From Sanguibacter suaedae (GTDB taxonomy: Bacteria; Actinomycetota; Actinomycetes; Actinomycetales; Cellulomonadaceae), in NCBI RefSeq assembly GCF_016342785.1, contig NZ_JAEINH010000016.1, forward strand, positions 1-39,705: a DNA stretch of 39,705 nucleotides, in the 5' to 3' direction. The notes below the pieces were generated by a model, which was given only the letters and a program-made list of their open reading frames with translations, was not told where the DNA came from and made no database searches. Below, piece after piece: positions 1 to 7,319 of this stretch (position 1 is the first letter of the stretch; each line of letters begins with the position of its first letter). Made by a program: the position numbers and the translations under genes.

Positions 1-1809
1 TGGCAGGCAGCCGACGGCCGCGCCTTCACGGCCGTCGGGTGGACGCGCCTGCGCGCGCTCGCGCAGACCCTCCGTGACGTGCGCGCTCTCACCTACCTCG
101 CGCTCCCCGAGCTCGTCGACCGGGCCGAGCGCGCTCTCGGTCTCGACATCGAGGTCGCGCTCGCCGCCGCCCGGGCGCACACCCCCGAGGCGGCGGAGAC
201 CGACCCGCGGGGACGCGCCCACCTCGACGCGTTCCGCCAGGTGGCCGCGTCCTTCGCCGACTCCGGCGAGACGACGACGCTCGGGGCGTTCCTCGCGTGG
301 CTGTCGAGCGCCGAGAAGCGGGAACGAGGCCTCGAACGCCCCACGCACGCACCCGACCCTCGCGCCGTCCAGCTCATCACCGTCCACGCCTCCAAGGGGC
401 TCGAGTGGGACGTCGTCGCCGTCCCCGGCCTCGTCGACGGGGTGTTCCCCTCGACGCGGACCAGCTCCGACGCGGGACCGACGTCCGCCGGGTGGCTCAC
501 CTCCCTCGGCGCGTTGCCCTTCCCGCTCCGGGGCGACGCCCGCGACCTCCCGACGCTCGACCTCGCCGGGGCCGCCGACTCCGCGGAGCTCAACGCCCGG
601 CTCGTCGACTTCCGCAGCCGGTGCGGCGAGCACGAGGTCCTCGAGGAACGTCGGCTCGCCTACGTCGCGTTCACCCGCGCGCGCTCCGAGCTCCTGCTCA
701 CCGGGGCCTGGTGGCGCACCGCCGTGAAGCCCTCGAGCCCGTCCCCCTTCCTCACCGAGCTCGCCGACGCGGGCGTGCTCGCCGAGCACACCGTCGCGCC
801 GCCACCCGAGCCCGGCACGGACAACCCCCGTGGCGACTCGGTCCGCACGGAGGTGTGGCCCTCGCCCCACGTCCCCACGGCGCGCACGCTGCCGTCCGGG
901 CCGGGCGCGGACGGCGACGACGAGACGTCCACCGGGGTCCGGTCGTCCCTCGAGGCGCTCCGCCGTGCCAGGGACCTCGTCCTCGACGAGCTCACCGACG
1001 ACCGCGGGTCGGTGGACCCCGTCGCCCCTGTCGCCCCGCTCCTCTCCGCGGACGGGACCGATCTCGCCGGGCTGAGCTCCCTGCTCCTCGCCGAGCGGGA
1101 CGCGTCGCGCGCAGCGGTCACCGCCATGGAGTTCCCCGCGCACATCTCCGCCTCGGGCCTCGTCGAGGTCGCCCGGGACCGGTCGGCGTACGCCCTGGCG
1201 CTGCGGCGCCCCGTGCCGCGAGAGCCGTCCGTCCACACCCGGCGTGGCACCGCGTTCCACCTCTGGGTCGAGAAGTTCTACGGGTCGACGTCCCTGTTCG
1301 ACCTCGACGAGCTCCCGGGCGCGGACGACGACCGCATCGACCCCGACCGCTCGCTCGCAGACCTCCAGCGGACCTTCGAGGCGTCGCCGTGGGCGTCCCT
1401 CGTGCCCATCGAGGTCGAGGTCGCCATCGACACCGTGATCGCCGGTGTCGTCACGCGCACCCGGATCGACGCGGTCTTCCCCGACCCGGAGAACCCCGGG
1501 GGAGTGGTCGTCGTCGACTGGAAGACGGGGCGGGTACCCACCGACGACGCCGCCCGGGAGGCGCGCGAGGTGCAGCTTGCCGTCTACCGCCTGGCGTGGT
1601 CGACGTGGGCGGGCGTCCCGCTGGACTCCGTCTCCGCGGCGTTCTACCACGTCGCGGACGACACCACGGTGCGCCCGCGGCGCCTGGCGGACGCGGACGA
1701 GCTCGAGCGACTCGTCCGCGGCGAGCTCCCTGCCCCGGCTAGTCCTCCTTCGAGGGCGTCGTCCCGTCCGCGGGGGCCACGTCGTCCCCGGACCCCGCGT
1801 CAGGGGTGA
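1..1809 (+). CDS. adnB: AdnB-like ATP-dependent helicase-nuclease, C-terminal part (5' end outside window)
   Basis: The reading frame is open from base 1, so this is the C-terminal ~600 residues of a longer protein. It keeps UvrD-type superfamily 1 helicase motif V (VHASKGLEWD, near base 385) and motif VI (YVAFTRAR, near base 660). After a linker comes a RecB-like PD-(D/E)XK nuclease with a His near 1258 (TAFHLW), an Asp at 1468 (TRIDAVF), DWK at 1516-1524 and a downstream QLAVYRLAW motif. In mycobacteria this fusion is a subunit of AdnAB, the dimer that resects double-strand breaks. The neighbours nudC, mycoredoxin, uvrD2 and whiB7 match the mycobacterial adnB neighbourhood as I remember it, which favours AdnB over a generic RecB-like protein. 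The Arg/Pro-rich last ~25 residues overlap the convergent gene on the other strand by 71 bp, so the true tail may be poorly conserved. Confidence 0.85.
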   Translation, partial: WQAADGRAFTAVGWTRLRALAQTLRDVRALTYLALPELVDRAERALGLDIEVALAAARAHTPEAAETDPRGRAHLDAFRQVAASFADSGETTTLGAFLAWLSSAEKRERGLERPTHAPDPRAVQLITVHASKGLEWDVVAVPGLVDGVFPSTRTSSDAGPTSAGWLTSLGALPFPLRGDARDLPTLDLAGAADSAELNARLVDFRSRCGEHEVLEERRLAYVAFTRARSELLLTGAWWRTAVKPSSPSPFLTELADAGVLAEHTVAPPPEPGTDNPRGDSVRTEVWPSPHVPTARTLPSGPGADGDDETSTGVRSSLEALRRARDLVLDELTDDRGSVDPVAPVAPLLSADGTDLAGLSSLLLAERDASRAAVTAMEFPAHISASGLVEVARDRSAYALALRRPVPREPSVHTRRGTAFHLWVEKFYGSTSLFDLDELPGADDDRIDPDRSLADLQRTFEASPWASLVPIEVEVAIDTVIAGVVTRTRIDAVFPDPENPGGVVVVDWKTGRVPTDDAAREAREVQLAVYRLAWSTWAGVPLDSVSAAFYHVADDTTVRPRRLADADELERLVRGELPAPASPPSRASSRPRGPRRPRTPRQG

Positions 1810-2890
1810 CGACGGCGTAGCTCGTCGTCGGCTCGTCCGCGTGCGGGCGCGGGGTCGCGTGCTCGTAGTCGGGCTCCTGGACGGCCGGTTCCCCGTCGTC
1901 CGGTCCCTGCGCCGCGGCCTCGTCCGCGACGGTGGGGCCGGGCCGCGGGGGGACGGGACCCGTCGCCCCGGCGTCGCCCAGCTCGGTCGCCGCGCGGTCG
2001 AGGTCCCGGAGCATGCCGACCGCGTCCTCGACGACCTCCGGGCGTTGCGTGCGGACGCCGTGGAGCAGCCACCGTGCGAGAGCCAGCTCGCCCGCCAGCG
2101 CTGCGCGCTCGAGGAGGTGCGGGTCGATGAGCTCCGTGCGCCGGAGCTGGTACGCCTCCATGAGGGAGTCCGCCGACTCGTCGGGCATCGAGGCGAGCAG
2201 CCAGGCGAGGTCGTCCGCAGGATCGCCCACCTGCACCTCGAAGAAGTCGAGGACGGCGCTCACCTGCCCGGCCTGCACGAGGATCGAGTCGGACGAGAGC
2301 GCGCAGTGCGTGATGACCGGCCGGAACCTCCACAACGACACGTCCTCGAGCGCCCGTTCCCACCGGCGGAGCAGGGTCGCCGGGACCCGGCCCGTCCGTG
2401 CCGCCTCGTCGACCTCCGACAGCCGGCGCTGCCGGTACTCCTCCGCGCTGTACACGGGGTGGCCCGACGCCTCCACGAGCGCCACCGGGAGCTCGTGGAC
2501 GGCGGCCACCGCCCGCCCGACGGAGGCCGTCAGCCCCGGTCCCGGCACGAGCCGCTGGACGTCCAGGGGGTGCCCCGGCGGCTCTGGGTGCACGATGGCC
2601 CGGCCCGCACCGGGCAGGGGGGCGGAACCCGCGGCGCGGGGCACCACGAAGGGCAACGCCCCCGAGTCGACGTGGTCCGTGACGCCGGCGAGGAACGCCG
2701 CTTCCGCCTCGAGGGCGGCGCCGGCGGCCGGGGTGCGAGGCGCTCGGACGACCCAGCGGCGACCGTCGGCGTCGACGGCGACGGCACTGTCGATGCCGTC
2801 CGGGGCCAGGGCCCCTTGGACGTGGTGGACGTCGAGGCCGGGGACGGCGATGGTCGACAGGGCGGCGAGGGCGAGGGGCGAACGGTGCAC
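1739..2890 (-). CDS. APH-fold phosphotransferase-like protein with degenerate catalytic loop (possible pseudokinase)
   Basis: The 383-residue product has the architecture of the aminoglycoside/macrolide phosphotransferase (APH/choline kinase) superfamily. The second kinase motif (VLDFFEVQVGDPADDLAW, Asp215) is well kept. The Brenner loop, normally HGDxxxxN, reads HCALSSDS at 195-202: the catalytic Asp is Ala197 and the metal-binding Asn is Ser202. This suggests a pseudokinase or altered chemistry, so no antibiotic resistance function should be assumed. The last ~80 residues are low complexity, rich in Pro, Asp and Glu. The GTG start at 2890 is preceded by TACGGT and six bases on the minus strand, as expected for a leaderless transcript, and no Shine-Dalgarno sequence is seen. 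It is divergent from nudC and convergent with adnB. Confidence 0.8.
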   Translation of the reverse strand: MHRSPLALAALSTIAVPGLDVHHVQGALAPDGIDSAVAVDADGRRWVVRAPRTPAAGAALEAEAAFLAGVTDHVDSGALPFVVPRAAGSAPLPGAGRAIVHPEPPGHPLDVQRLVPGPGLTASVGRAVAAVHELPVALVEASGHPVYSAEEYRQRRLSEVDEAARTGRVPATLLRRWERALEDVSLWRFRPVITHCALSSDSILVQAGQVSAVLDFFEVQVGDPADDLAWLLASMPDESADSLMEAYQLRRTELIDPHLLERAALAGELALARWLLHGVRTQRPEVVEDAVGMLRDLDRAATELGDAGATGPVPPRPGPTVADEAAAQGPDDGEPAVQEPDYEHATPRPHADEPTTSYAVVTPDAGSGDDVAPADGTTPSKED

Positions 2891-2981
2891 AGGACAACCG
2901 TAGACGAGCGGGTGGGGACCTCCCCGCGGCGCCCGGGCGGGTGGTGGCCCGGTCGTCGGCGGCTGGCCCTACGGTGGGGTC
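2891..2981. promoter_or_regulatory. Divergent leaderless-type promoters of the APH-like gene and nudC
   Basis: Both genes show the same hexamer, TACGGT, exactly six bases before their start codon. On the plus strand it is at 2970-2975 with ATG at 2982; on the minus strand it is at 2902-2897 with GTG at 2890. A -10 box followed by six bases and then the start codon is the classic layout of actinobacterial leaderless mRNAs. No clear -35 box is seen for either, and neither start has a good Shine-Dalgarno sequence. The assignment is an inference from spacing. Confidence 0.55.
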
Positions 2982-4010
2982 ATGGGACACGTGGACTGGG
3001 ACAGGCTGCCGCTCTCGCGAGCGACCGCGCACCGGCAGGCAGAGCGACGGACCGACCCCGGGGTGGTCGCGGACGCCCTCCTCGAGGGGAGCACCCGCGT
3101 CCTGCTCCTCCACCGCGGCAAGGTCGCCGTCGTCGGCGACCCGAAGGGCGCGCGCGAGCTCGCTCTCGTCGCCGCCACGGCGCTCGACGCCGCGGTCGTC
3201 GCGTCCGCCTCGTCCGCTGCCGACCAGCGCCCCGGCGAGTGGTTCTACCTCGGCGGGAACGACGCCACGGAAGCCGCCAGCGAGACCTACGTGGCCCTCG
3301 CGCTGTCCGACGATGCGGGTGGCGCGAGCCTGGACATCGAGGGCATCGCCCCGGAGGACCCCGCCGACCGGCTCGTCGAGGAGCACACGTGGGCGTCGCT
3401 GCGCGACGTGGGGGCGACGCTCACCGACCGCGACGCCGGCCTCGCGACGGAAGCCGTGGCGCTCGCCGCGTGGCACGGCCGAAACCCGCGATGCCCGCGG
3501 TGCGGCGAGCCCACGGAGGCCACCGGCGGCGGCTGGGTGCGCAGGTGCACCAACGACGGGACGGACCACTACCCGCGCACCGACCCGGCGGTCATCATGG
3601 CCGTCGTCGACGAGTCCGACCGGCTCCTCCTGGGGCACTCCGCCCACTGGCCCCAGGGGCGCTACTCGACGCTCGCAGGGTACGTCGAGCCGGGGGAGTC
3701 CGTGGAGGCCGCCGTGCGCCGCGAGGTGGAGGAGGAGGCCGGCATCCGCATCGGCGCCGTGGAGTACCGGGGCAGCCAGCCGTGGCCGTTCCCCGCGTCT
3801 CTCATGCTCGCGTTCGTGGCGCACGCGACCACCACCGACGTCGTCGTCGACGGTGTGGAGGTGACCGACGCGCTGTGGTTCACCCGTCCCGAGCTCGCCG
3901 AGGCCGTGGCCTCCGGCGCCGTGATGCTGCCCACACGGACGTCCATCGCCCGGGCCCTCGTCGAGGACTGGTACGGCGAGGACCTCACCGGGTCGTGGGC
4001 CGATCGCTGA
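2982..4010 (+). CDS. nudC: NAD(+)/NADH diphosphatase NudC
   Basis: The 342-residue protein hydrolyses NAD(H) to NMN(H) and AMP, and in some bacteria removes NAD caps from RNA. The three marks of the family are present. A zinc ribbon has Cys171, Cys174, Cys189 and probably His196 in place of the usual fourth Cys. A Nudix box starts at GYVEPGES (about 233) and carries the REVEEEAG core (about 247-254). The NADH-pyrophosphatase signature SQPWPFPAS is at 265-273. The N-terminal ~160 residues are the usual variable domain. The ATG at 2982 follows a TACGGT box by six bases, so the mRNA is probably leaderless. A strong hairpin follows the stop codon. Confidence 0.95.
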   Translation: MGHVDWDRLPLSRATAHRQAERRTDPGVVADALLEGSTRVLLLHRGKVAVVGDPKGARELALVAATALDAAVVASASSAADQRPGEWFYLGGNDATEAASETYVALALSDDAGGASLDIEGIAPEDPADRLVEEHTWASLRDVGATLTDRDAGLATEAVALAAWHGRNPRCPRCGEPTEATGGGWVRRCTNDGTDHYPRTDPAVIMAVVDESDRLLLGHSAHWPQGRYSTLAGYVEPGESVEAAVRREVEEEAGIRIGAVEYRGSQPWPFPASLMLAFVAHATTTDVVVDGVEVTDALWFTRPELAEAVASGAVMLPTRTSIARALVEDWYGEDLTGSWADR

Positions 4011-4018
4011 GCCGGTCG

Positions 4019-4054
4019 CCGGGTCGCCCTCCCGGACGAGGGAGGGCGACCCGG
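4019..4054. terminator. Bidirectional hairpin terminator between nudC and mycoredoxin
   Basis: A perfect 15-bp inverted repeat (CCGGGTCGCCCTCCC and its complement) with a 6-nt loop fills the 51-bp gap between the convergent nudC and mycoredoxin stop codons. It has no T-run, which is common in high-GC actinobacteria. It is placed to end transcription from both sides. Confidence 0.8.
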
Positions 4055-4061
4055 ACGCGCG

Positions 4062-4340
4062 TCAGGCAGACCCGAGGCGCGCCTTGACGTCGGCGAGCGA
4101 CGGGTTGGTGGCGGCGGTGCCGTCGGGGAACACGACGGTCGGCACCGTCTGGTTCCCGCCGTTCACCTGCTCCACGTACTCCGCCGTCCCGGGCACCTCC
4201 TCGATGTTCACCTCGGTGTAGCCGATCCCGACGGAGTCGAGCTGTGTCTTGAGCCGCCGGCAGTACCCGCACCAGGACGTCGTGTACATGACGATGGAGC
4301 CGGCGTCGGGGACGGTCGGGGAGGTCACGGTCTCGCTCAT
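4062..4340 (-). CDS. mrx1: Mycoredoxin (glutaredoxin-fold) Mrx1-like
   Basis: The 92-residue protein has a thioredoxin fold with the redox motif CGYC (residues 24-27, in TTSWCGYCRRL) and the cis-proline loop QTVPTVVFPDG. Mycoredoxins reduce mycothiol mixed disulphides using mycothiol, the actinobacterial replacement for glutathione. The ATG at 4340 is chosen because GGAAGGA lies 11 bases upstream and the length fits the family; the open frame continues upstream without similarity. In M. tuberculosis the same gene lies between nudC and uvrD2, as here. Its 3' end shares a terminator hairpin with nudC. Confidence 0.92.
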   Translation of the reverse strand: MSETVTSPTVPDAGSIVMYTTSWCGYCRRLKTQLDSVGIGYTEVNIEEVPGTAEYVEQVNGGNQTVPTVVFPDGTAATNPSLADVKARLGSA

Positions 4341-4461
4341 GCTGGGCGGGGTCCTTCCGGTGGGTGGGAGTCGCTGTCCTGCGGGACAACGCGGGACGAC
4401 GACCACGGTATTCCTCCGGCGGCGTCCGTGGGCGTCGGCCGCTCCTGGGATGATGAGCGGG

Positions 4462-4548
4462 ATGTCAGCACAGCACGCCCACCACAGCCGCCGCTCCCAC
4501 CCCGCCCACCGCCCTGCAGCCGCTCCGCTCCGGACGGCGGGCGCATGA
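4462..4548 (+). CDS. Candidate small leader ORF overlapping the uvrD2 start
   Basis: This 28-codon ORF is rich in Ala, His, Pro and Arg (it begins MSAQHAHHSRR). It ends in an ATGA overlap with the uvrD2 start at 4545. Its ATG follows GATGAT by seven bases, which could be a -10 box of a leaderless mRNA. uvrD2 itself has no convincing Shine-Dalgarno sequence, so terminating ribosomes could re-initiate there. No similarity to a known peptide is recognised. The evidence is positional only, and an N-terminally extended uvrD2 in another frame (ATG at 4428) is the alternative. Confidence 0.35.
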   Translation: MSAQHAHHSRRSHPAHRPAAAPLRTAGA

Positions 4549-6584
4549 GCGTGCCGAGCTCCGCCCACGCGATCCTCGAGGCGCTCGACCCGGACCAGCG
4601 TGCCGTCGCCGAGGCCCTCACCGGACCGGTGTGCGTCCTCGCCGGGGCGGGCACCGGCAAGACCCGCGCGATCACGCACCGCATCGCGTACGGCGTACGG
4701 ACCGGGGTGTACACGCCGACGACGGTGCTCGCCGTGACGTTCACCGCGCGCGCGGCGGGCGAGATGCGGACCCGGCTCCGGGACCTCGGTGTCGTCGGCG
4801 TCCAGGCGAGGACGTTCCACGCCGCCGCGCTGCGCCAGCTGAGCTACTTCTGGCCCAAGGTCGTGGGCGGGGCTCCGCCTCGCATCCTCGAGCACAAGGC
4901 ACAGCTCGTCGGGGAGGCCGCACGACGTCTCGGCCTGAGCGTCGACCGGGTCGCCGTCCGCGACCTCGCGTCGGAGATCGAGTGGTCCAAGGTCTCCCTC
5001 GTCACCGCCGAGGACTACGAGCGAGCCTGCGCCGCGATCGGCCGGCCGTCCCCGGCCGGCTACGACCACCGGTCCGTCGCCCGGCTCGTCACCGCGTACG
5101 AGGAGGTCAAGACGGAGCGTTCCCTCATCGACTTCGAGGACGTCCTCCTCATGCTCGGCGACATGCTCGCGTCCCAGCGCACCATCGCCGACGAGGTCCG
5201 GCGCCAGTACCGGCACTTCGTCGTCGACGAGTACCAGGACGTCTCACCGCTCCAGCAGTTCGTCCTCGACCAGTGGCTCGGGGGCCGCGAGGAGCTCTGC
5301 GTCGTCGGCGACCCGAGCCAGACGATCTACTCGTTCACCGGTGCCACCCCCCACCACCTCATGACCTTCACCAAGGCGCACCCCACCGCCCAGGTGGTGC
5401 GCCTGGTGCGCGACTACCGCTCCACGCCGCAGGTCGTCGGCCTCGCCAACGACCTCCTCGCCGTCACCGGCAGGCGCCGCTCCGGCGATCACCCCGCGCT
5501 CGAGCTCGTCGCCCAGCGCCCGGCCGGACCCCCGGTCCGGTTCACGGCCTACGACGACGACGAGGCGGAGGCCGCCGGCGTCGCAGGCGCGGTCGGACGG
5601 CTCGTCGCCGACGGCACCCCCGCCAGCGAGATCGCCGTGCTCTACCGCACCAACGCCCAGTCCGAGGCCTTCGAGCAGGCGCTCGCCGACGCCGGCATCG
5701 GGTACCTCGTGCGCGGCGGGGACAGGTTCTTCGCCCGCAAGGAGGTCCGCGACGCCATCGTCCTCCTGCGCGGCGGTGCCCGGTCCGCCGACCCGACGGT
5801 CCCCATGCCGGAGACGGTCCGCGACATCCTCCTGTCCGCCGGGTGGGCGCCCGAGCCCCCGGCCGCCCGCGGCGCCGCACGGGAACGGTGGGAGTCGATG
5901 CAGGCCCTCGTCGCGCTCGCGGACGACCTCGCGGCCACGCAGCAGGCCACGCTCCCGGACCTCATCGCGGACCTTGCCGACAGGGCGGCGTCCCAGCACG
6001 CACCGACCGTCGAGGGCGTCACCCTCGCGTCGCTGCACGCCGCCAAGGGGCTCGAGTGGGACGCGGTGTTCCTCGTGGGGATGAGCGAGGGCCTCATGCC
6101 GATCTCCCTTGCGGAGACGGACGAGGCCGTCGCCGAGGAGCGGCGCCTGCTCTACGTCGGGATCACGCGGGCGCGGGAGCATCTCGCGGTGTCCTTCGCG
6201 CGGTCCCGCGCGCCGGGCGGGCGCGCGACGCGGCGTCGCACCCGGTTCCTCGACGGGCTGTGGCCGGAGGAGTCACGCGGCGCGGGGGTGCGGCGTGCGC
6301 CGCGCGCGTCGACGGCGCGGCCCGTCGTCCGTCCGTCGGGGGAGTACGACGAGGCCCTCTACGAGCGTCTGCGGGAGTGGCGGACCGTGCAGGCGAAGCT
6401 CGTCGACCGGCCCGCGTTCGTGGTCCTGTCCAACTCGGTCCTCGAGACGATCGCGGAGGTGCGGCCCACGTCCGTGCCCGAGCTCGCGCGCATCGACGGC
6501 ATCGGTCCCACGAAGATCGACGCGTACGGGGCGGCGCTCCTCGAGCTCGTCCAGGAGCATCTTCGGAAGAACATCGATAAATAG
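4545..6584 (+). CDS. uvrD2: ATP-dependent DNA helicase UvrD2 (SF1A with C-terminal HRDC domain)
   Basis: The 679-residue protein is a 3'-5' DNA translocase of the UvrD/PcrA family. It shows Walker A AGAGTGKT (33-40), Walker B VVDEYQDV, motif III VVGDPSQTIYSFTGA, motif V LHAAKGLEWD and motif VI YVGITRARE. The last ~80 residues form an HRDC domain (YDEALYERLREWR to the ARIDGIGPTK region). This layout is the actinobacterial UvrD2, which is essential in M. tuberculosis. The tetracysteine motif described between the motor and HRDC in the mycobacterial enzyme is absent: no Cys occurs after motif III. The start at 4545 is chosen because similarity begins there; an ATG at 4428 would add 39 residues of Pro/Arg-rich sequence. 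The 3' end overlaps the AT-rich element of the whiB7 promoter. Confidence 0.93.
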   Translation: MSVPSSAHAILEALDPDQRAVAEALTGPVCVLAGAGTGKTRAITHRIAYGVRTGVYTPTTVLAVTFTARAAGEMRTRLRDLGVVGVQARTFHAAALRQLSYFWPKVVGGAPPRILEHKAQLVGEAARRLGLSVDRVAVRDLASEIEWSKVSLVTAEDYERACAAIGRPSPAGYDHRSVARLVTAYEEVKTERSLIDFEDVLLMLGDMLASQRTIADEVRRQYRHFVVDEYQDVSPLQQFVLDQWLGGREELCVVGDPSQTIYSFTGATPHHLMTFTKAHPTAQVVRLVRDYRSTPQVVGLANDLLAVTGRRRSGDHPALELVAQRPAGPPVRFTAYDDDEAEAAGVAGAVGRLVADGTPASEIAVLYRTNAQSEAFEQALADAGIGYLVRGGDRFFARKEVRDAIVLLRGGARSADPTVPMPETVRDILLSAGWAPEPPAARGAARERWESMQALVALADDLAATQQATLPDLIADLADRAASQHAPTVEGVTLASLHAAKGLEWDAVFLVGMSEGLMPISLAETDEAVAEERRLLYVGITRAREHLAVSFARSRAPGGRATRRRTRFLDGLWPEESRGAGVRRAPRASTARPVVRPSGEYDEALYERLREWRTVQAKLVDRPAFVVLSNSVLETIAEVRPTSVPELARIDGIGPTKIDAYGAALLELVQEHLRKNIDK

Positions 6585-6615
6585 GTTGCACGCCCCAGGA
6601 CGGCGGTCCTATGGT
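6573..6615 (+). promoter_or_regulatory. whiB7 autoregulated promoter
   Basis: TTGCAC (6586-6591) and TATGGT (6610-6615) are separated by 18 bp, making a good housekeeping-type promoter. Immediately upstream of the -35 box is an unusually AT-rich stretch (ATCGATAAATAGG). WhiB7-dependent promoters are known to carry an AT-rich element just upstream of -35 that is bound by the WhiB7 AT-hook. The element overlaps the last codons and stop of uvrD2. Transcription should start near 6622, giving a leader of about 350 nt. Confidence 0.75.
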
Positions 6616-6685
6616 TCACGAGTCCCTGTAGGAGGGCGACGGCCGAGAGGTCCGAGCCCGGAAGAGAGAGGAGGTGGGTGCACAG

Positions 6686-6808
6686 ATGGAGATCACCACG
6701 ATGACCGGCAAGGTCACGCATCGTCAGGGCGCGGGCAACGCGCCTCGACTTCGGGCTTTCAGCTCCGATGCACTCCACGACTCCGTCTCCAGGACGTACA
6801 CCGTCTGA
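6686..6808 (+). CDS. whiB7 leader peptide uORF (40 aa)
   Basis: A small ORF of 40 codons sits in the whiB7 leader with a strong ribosome site (GAGGAGGTG, ending seven bases before the ATG at 6686). Its product begins MEITTMTGKV and ends RTYTV. whiB7/wblC leaders in mycobacteria and Streptomyces contain uORFs whose translation state controls transcription attenuation when antibiotics stall ribosomes. The stop codon lies inside a small hairpin (6801-6819) and a terminator hairpin follows 20 nt later, which is the expected arrangement. It is too short for most gene finders. Confidence 0.7.
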   Translation: MEITTMTGKVTHRQGAGNAPRLRAFSSDALHDSVSRTYTV

Positions 6809-6871
6809 TCCTCAGACCGGTACATCCAGGCCGCGGAGTCCCTCAGGGATCCGCGGCCTGTGTGCTTCTCC
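6801..6871 (+). terminator. whiB7 leader attenuator: stop-codon hairpin and intrinsic terminator
   Basis: The first element (6801-6819) is a short hairpin of TCTGA and TCAGA arms that includes the uORF stop codon. The second (6828-6859) is a long hairpin with a perfect 10-bp outer stem, AGGCCGCGGA with its complement, and an inner 4-bp stem. It is followed by a weak pyrimidine stretch (GTGTGCTTCTCC). It lies between the uORF and whiB7, so most transcripts should end here unless ribosome stalling on the uORF changes folding. The competing antiterminator fold could not be resolved by eye. Confidence 0.65.
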
Positions 6872-6970
6872 ACCTCGTGCGACCGGTCGGTCGACGAGAC
6901 AGGCGGCCGCACACCTCGCGTATCCCGAACGTACGGACATTCAAGTCATTTGGGATCATGGGAGGACGAC

Positions 6971-7312
6971 GTGCGGCCGACGACGCTGCTCGACACGATG
7001 TCACAGGGGGGCTCGGGGACCCGGGTCGCCCAACCCCTCACGCACAGCGAGGGACGCGAGTTCGACGAGCTCGTGGCAGGGCTGGTGCCCTGCCGTTCCA
7101 ACGACCCGGAGCTCTGGTTCGCCGAGCAGACGGCCCGGATCGAGGAGGCGAAGGCCCTGTGCCGCGAGTGCCCCCTCGTGGCCGGGTGCCTCGCCGGGGC
7201 GGTCGACCGGGCCGAGCCGTGGGGGGTCTGGGGAGGCGAGGTCTTCGTCGACGGGGTCGTGGTCGCGCGCAAGCGTGGCCGGGGCCGTCCACGCAAGGAC
7301 GCCGCGGCATGA
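6971..7312 (+). CDS. whiB7: WhiB7 transcriptional regulator (Fe-S, AT-hook)
   Basis: The 113-residue protein has the WhiB Fe-S ligands Cys41, Cys64, Cys67 and Cys73 (CRSNDPELWF, then CRECPLVAGC). It also has the sigma-contact turn GVWGGE (85-90) and a C-terminal AT-hook RGRGRPRK (102-109) that marks the WhiB7 subgroup. WhiB7 partners the primary sigma factor to activate intrinsic antibiotic-resistance genes and its own promoter. The GTG at 6971 is chosen because GGGAGGA lies about six bases upstream; the frame stays open upstream into the attenuator hairpin without similarity. It is preceded by a ~350-nt leader with uORF and terminator and converges on the ThiF-like gene with a 7-bp gap. Confidence 0.95.
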   Translation: MRPTTLLDTMSQGGSGTRVAQPLTHSEGREFDELVAGLVPCRSNDPELWFAEQTARIEEAKALCRECPLVAGCLAGAVDRAEPWGVWGGEVFVDGVVVARKRGRGRPRKDAAA

Positions 7313-7319
7313 CCGCACG

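Noticed and set aside
1739-2890. An aminoglycoside or macrolide resistance gene near whiB7
   Set aside because: The catalytic Asp and metal-binding Asn of the phosphotransferase are missing, so a resistance call would not be justified.
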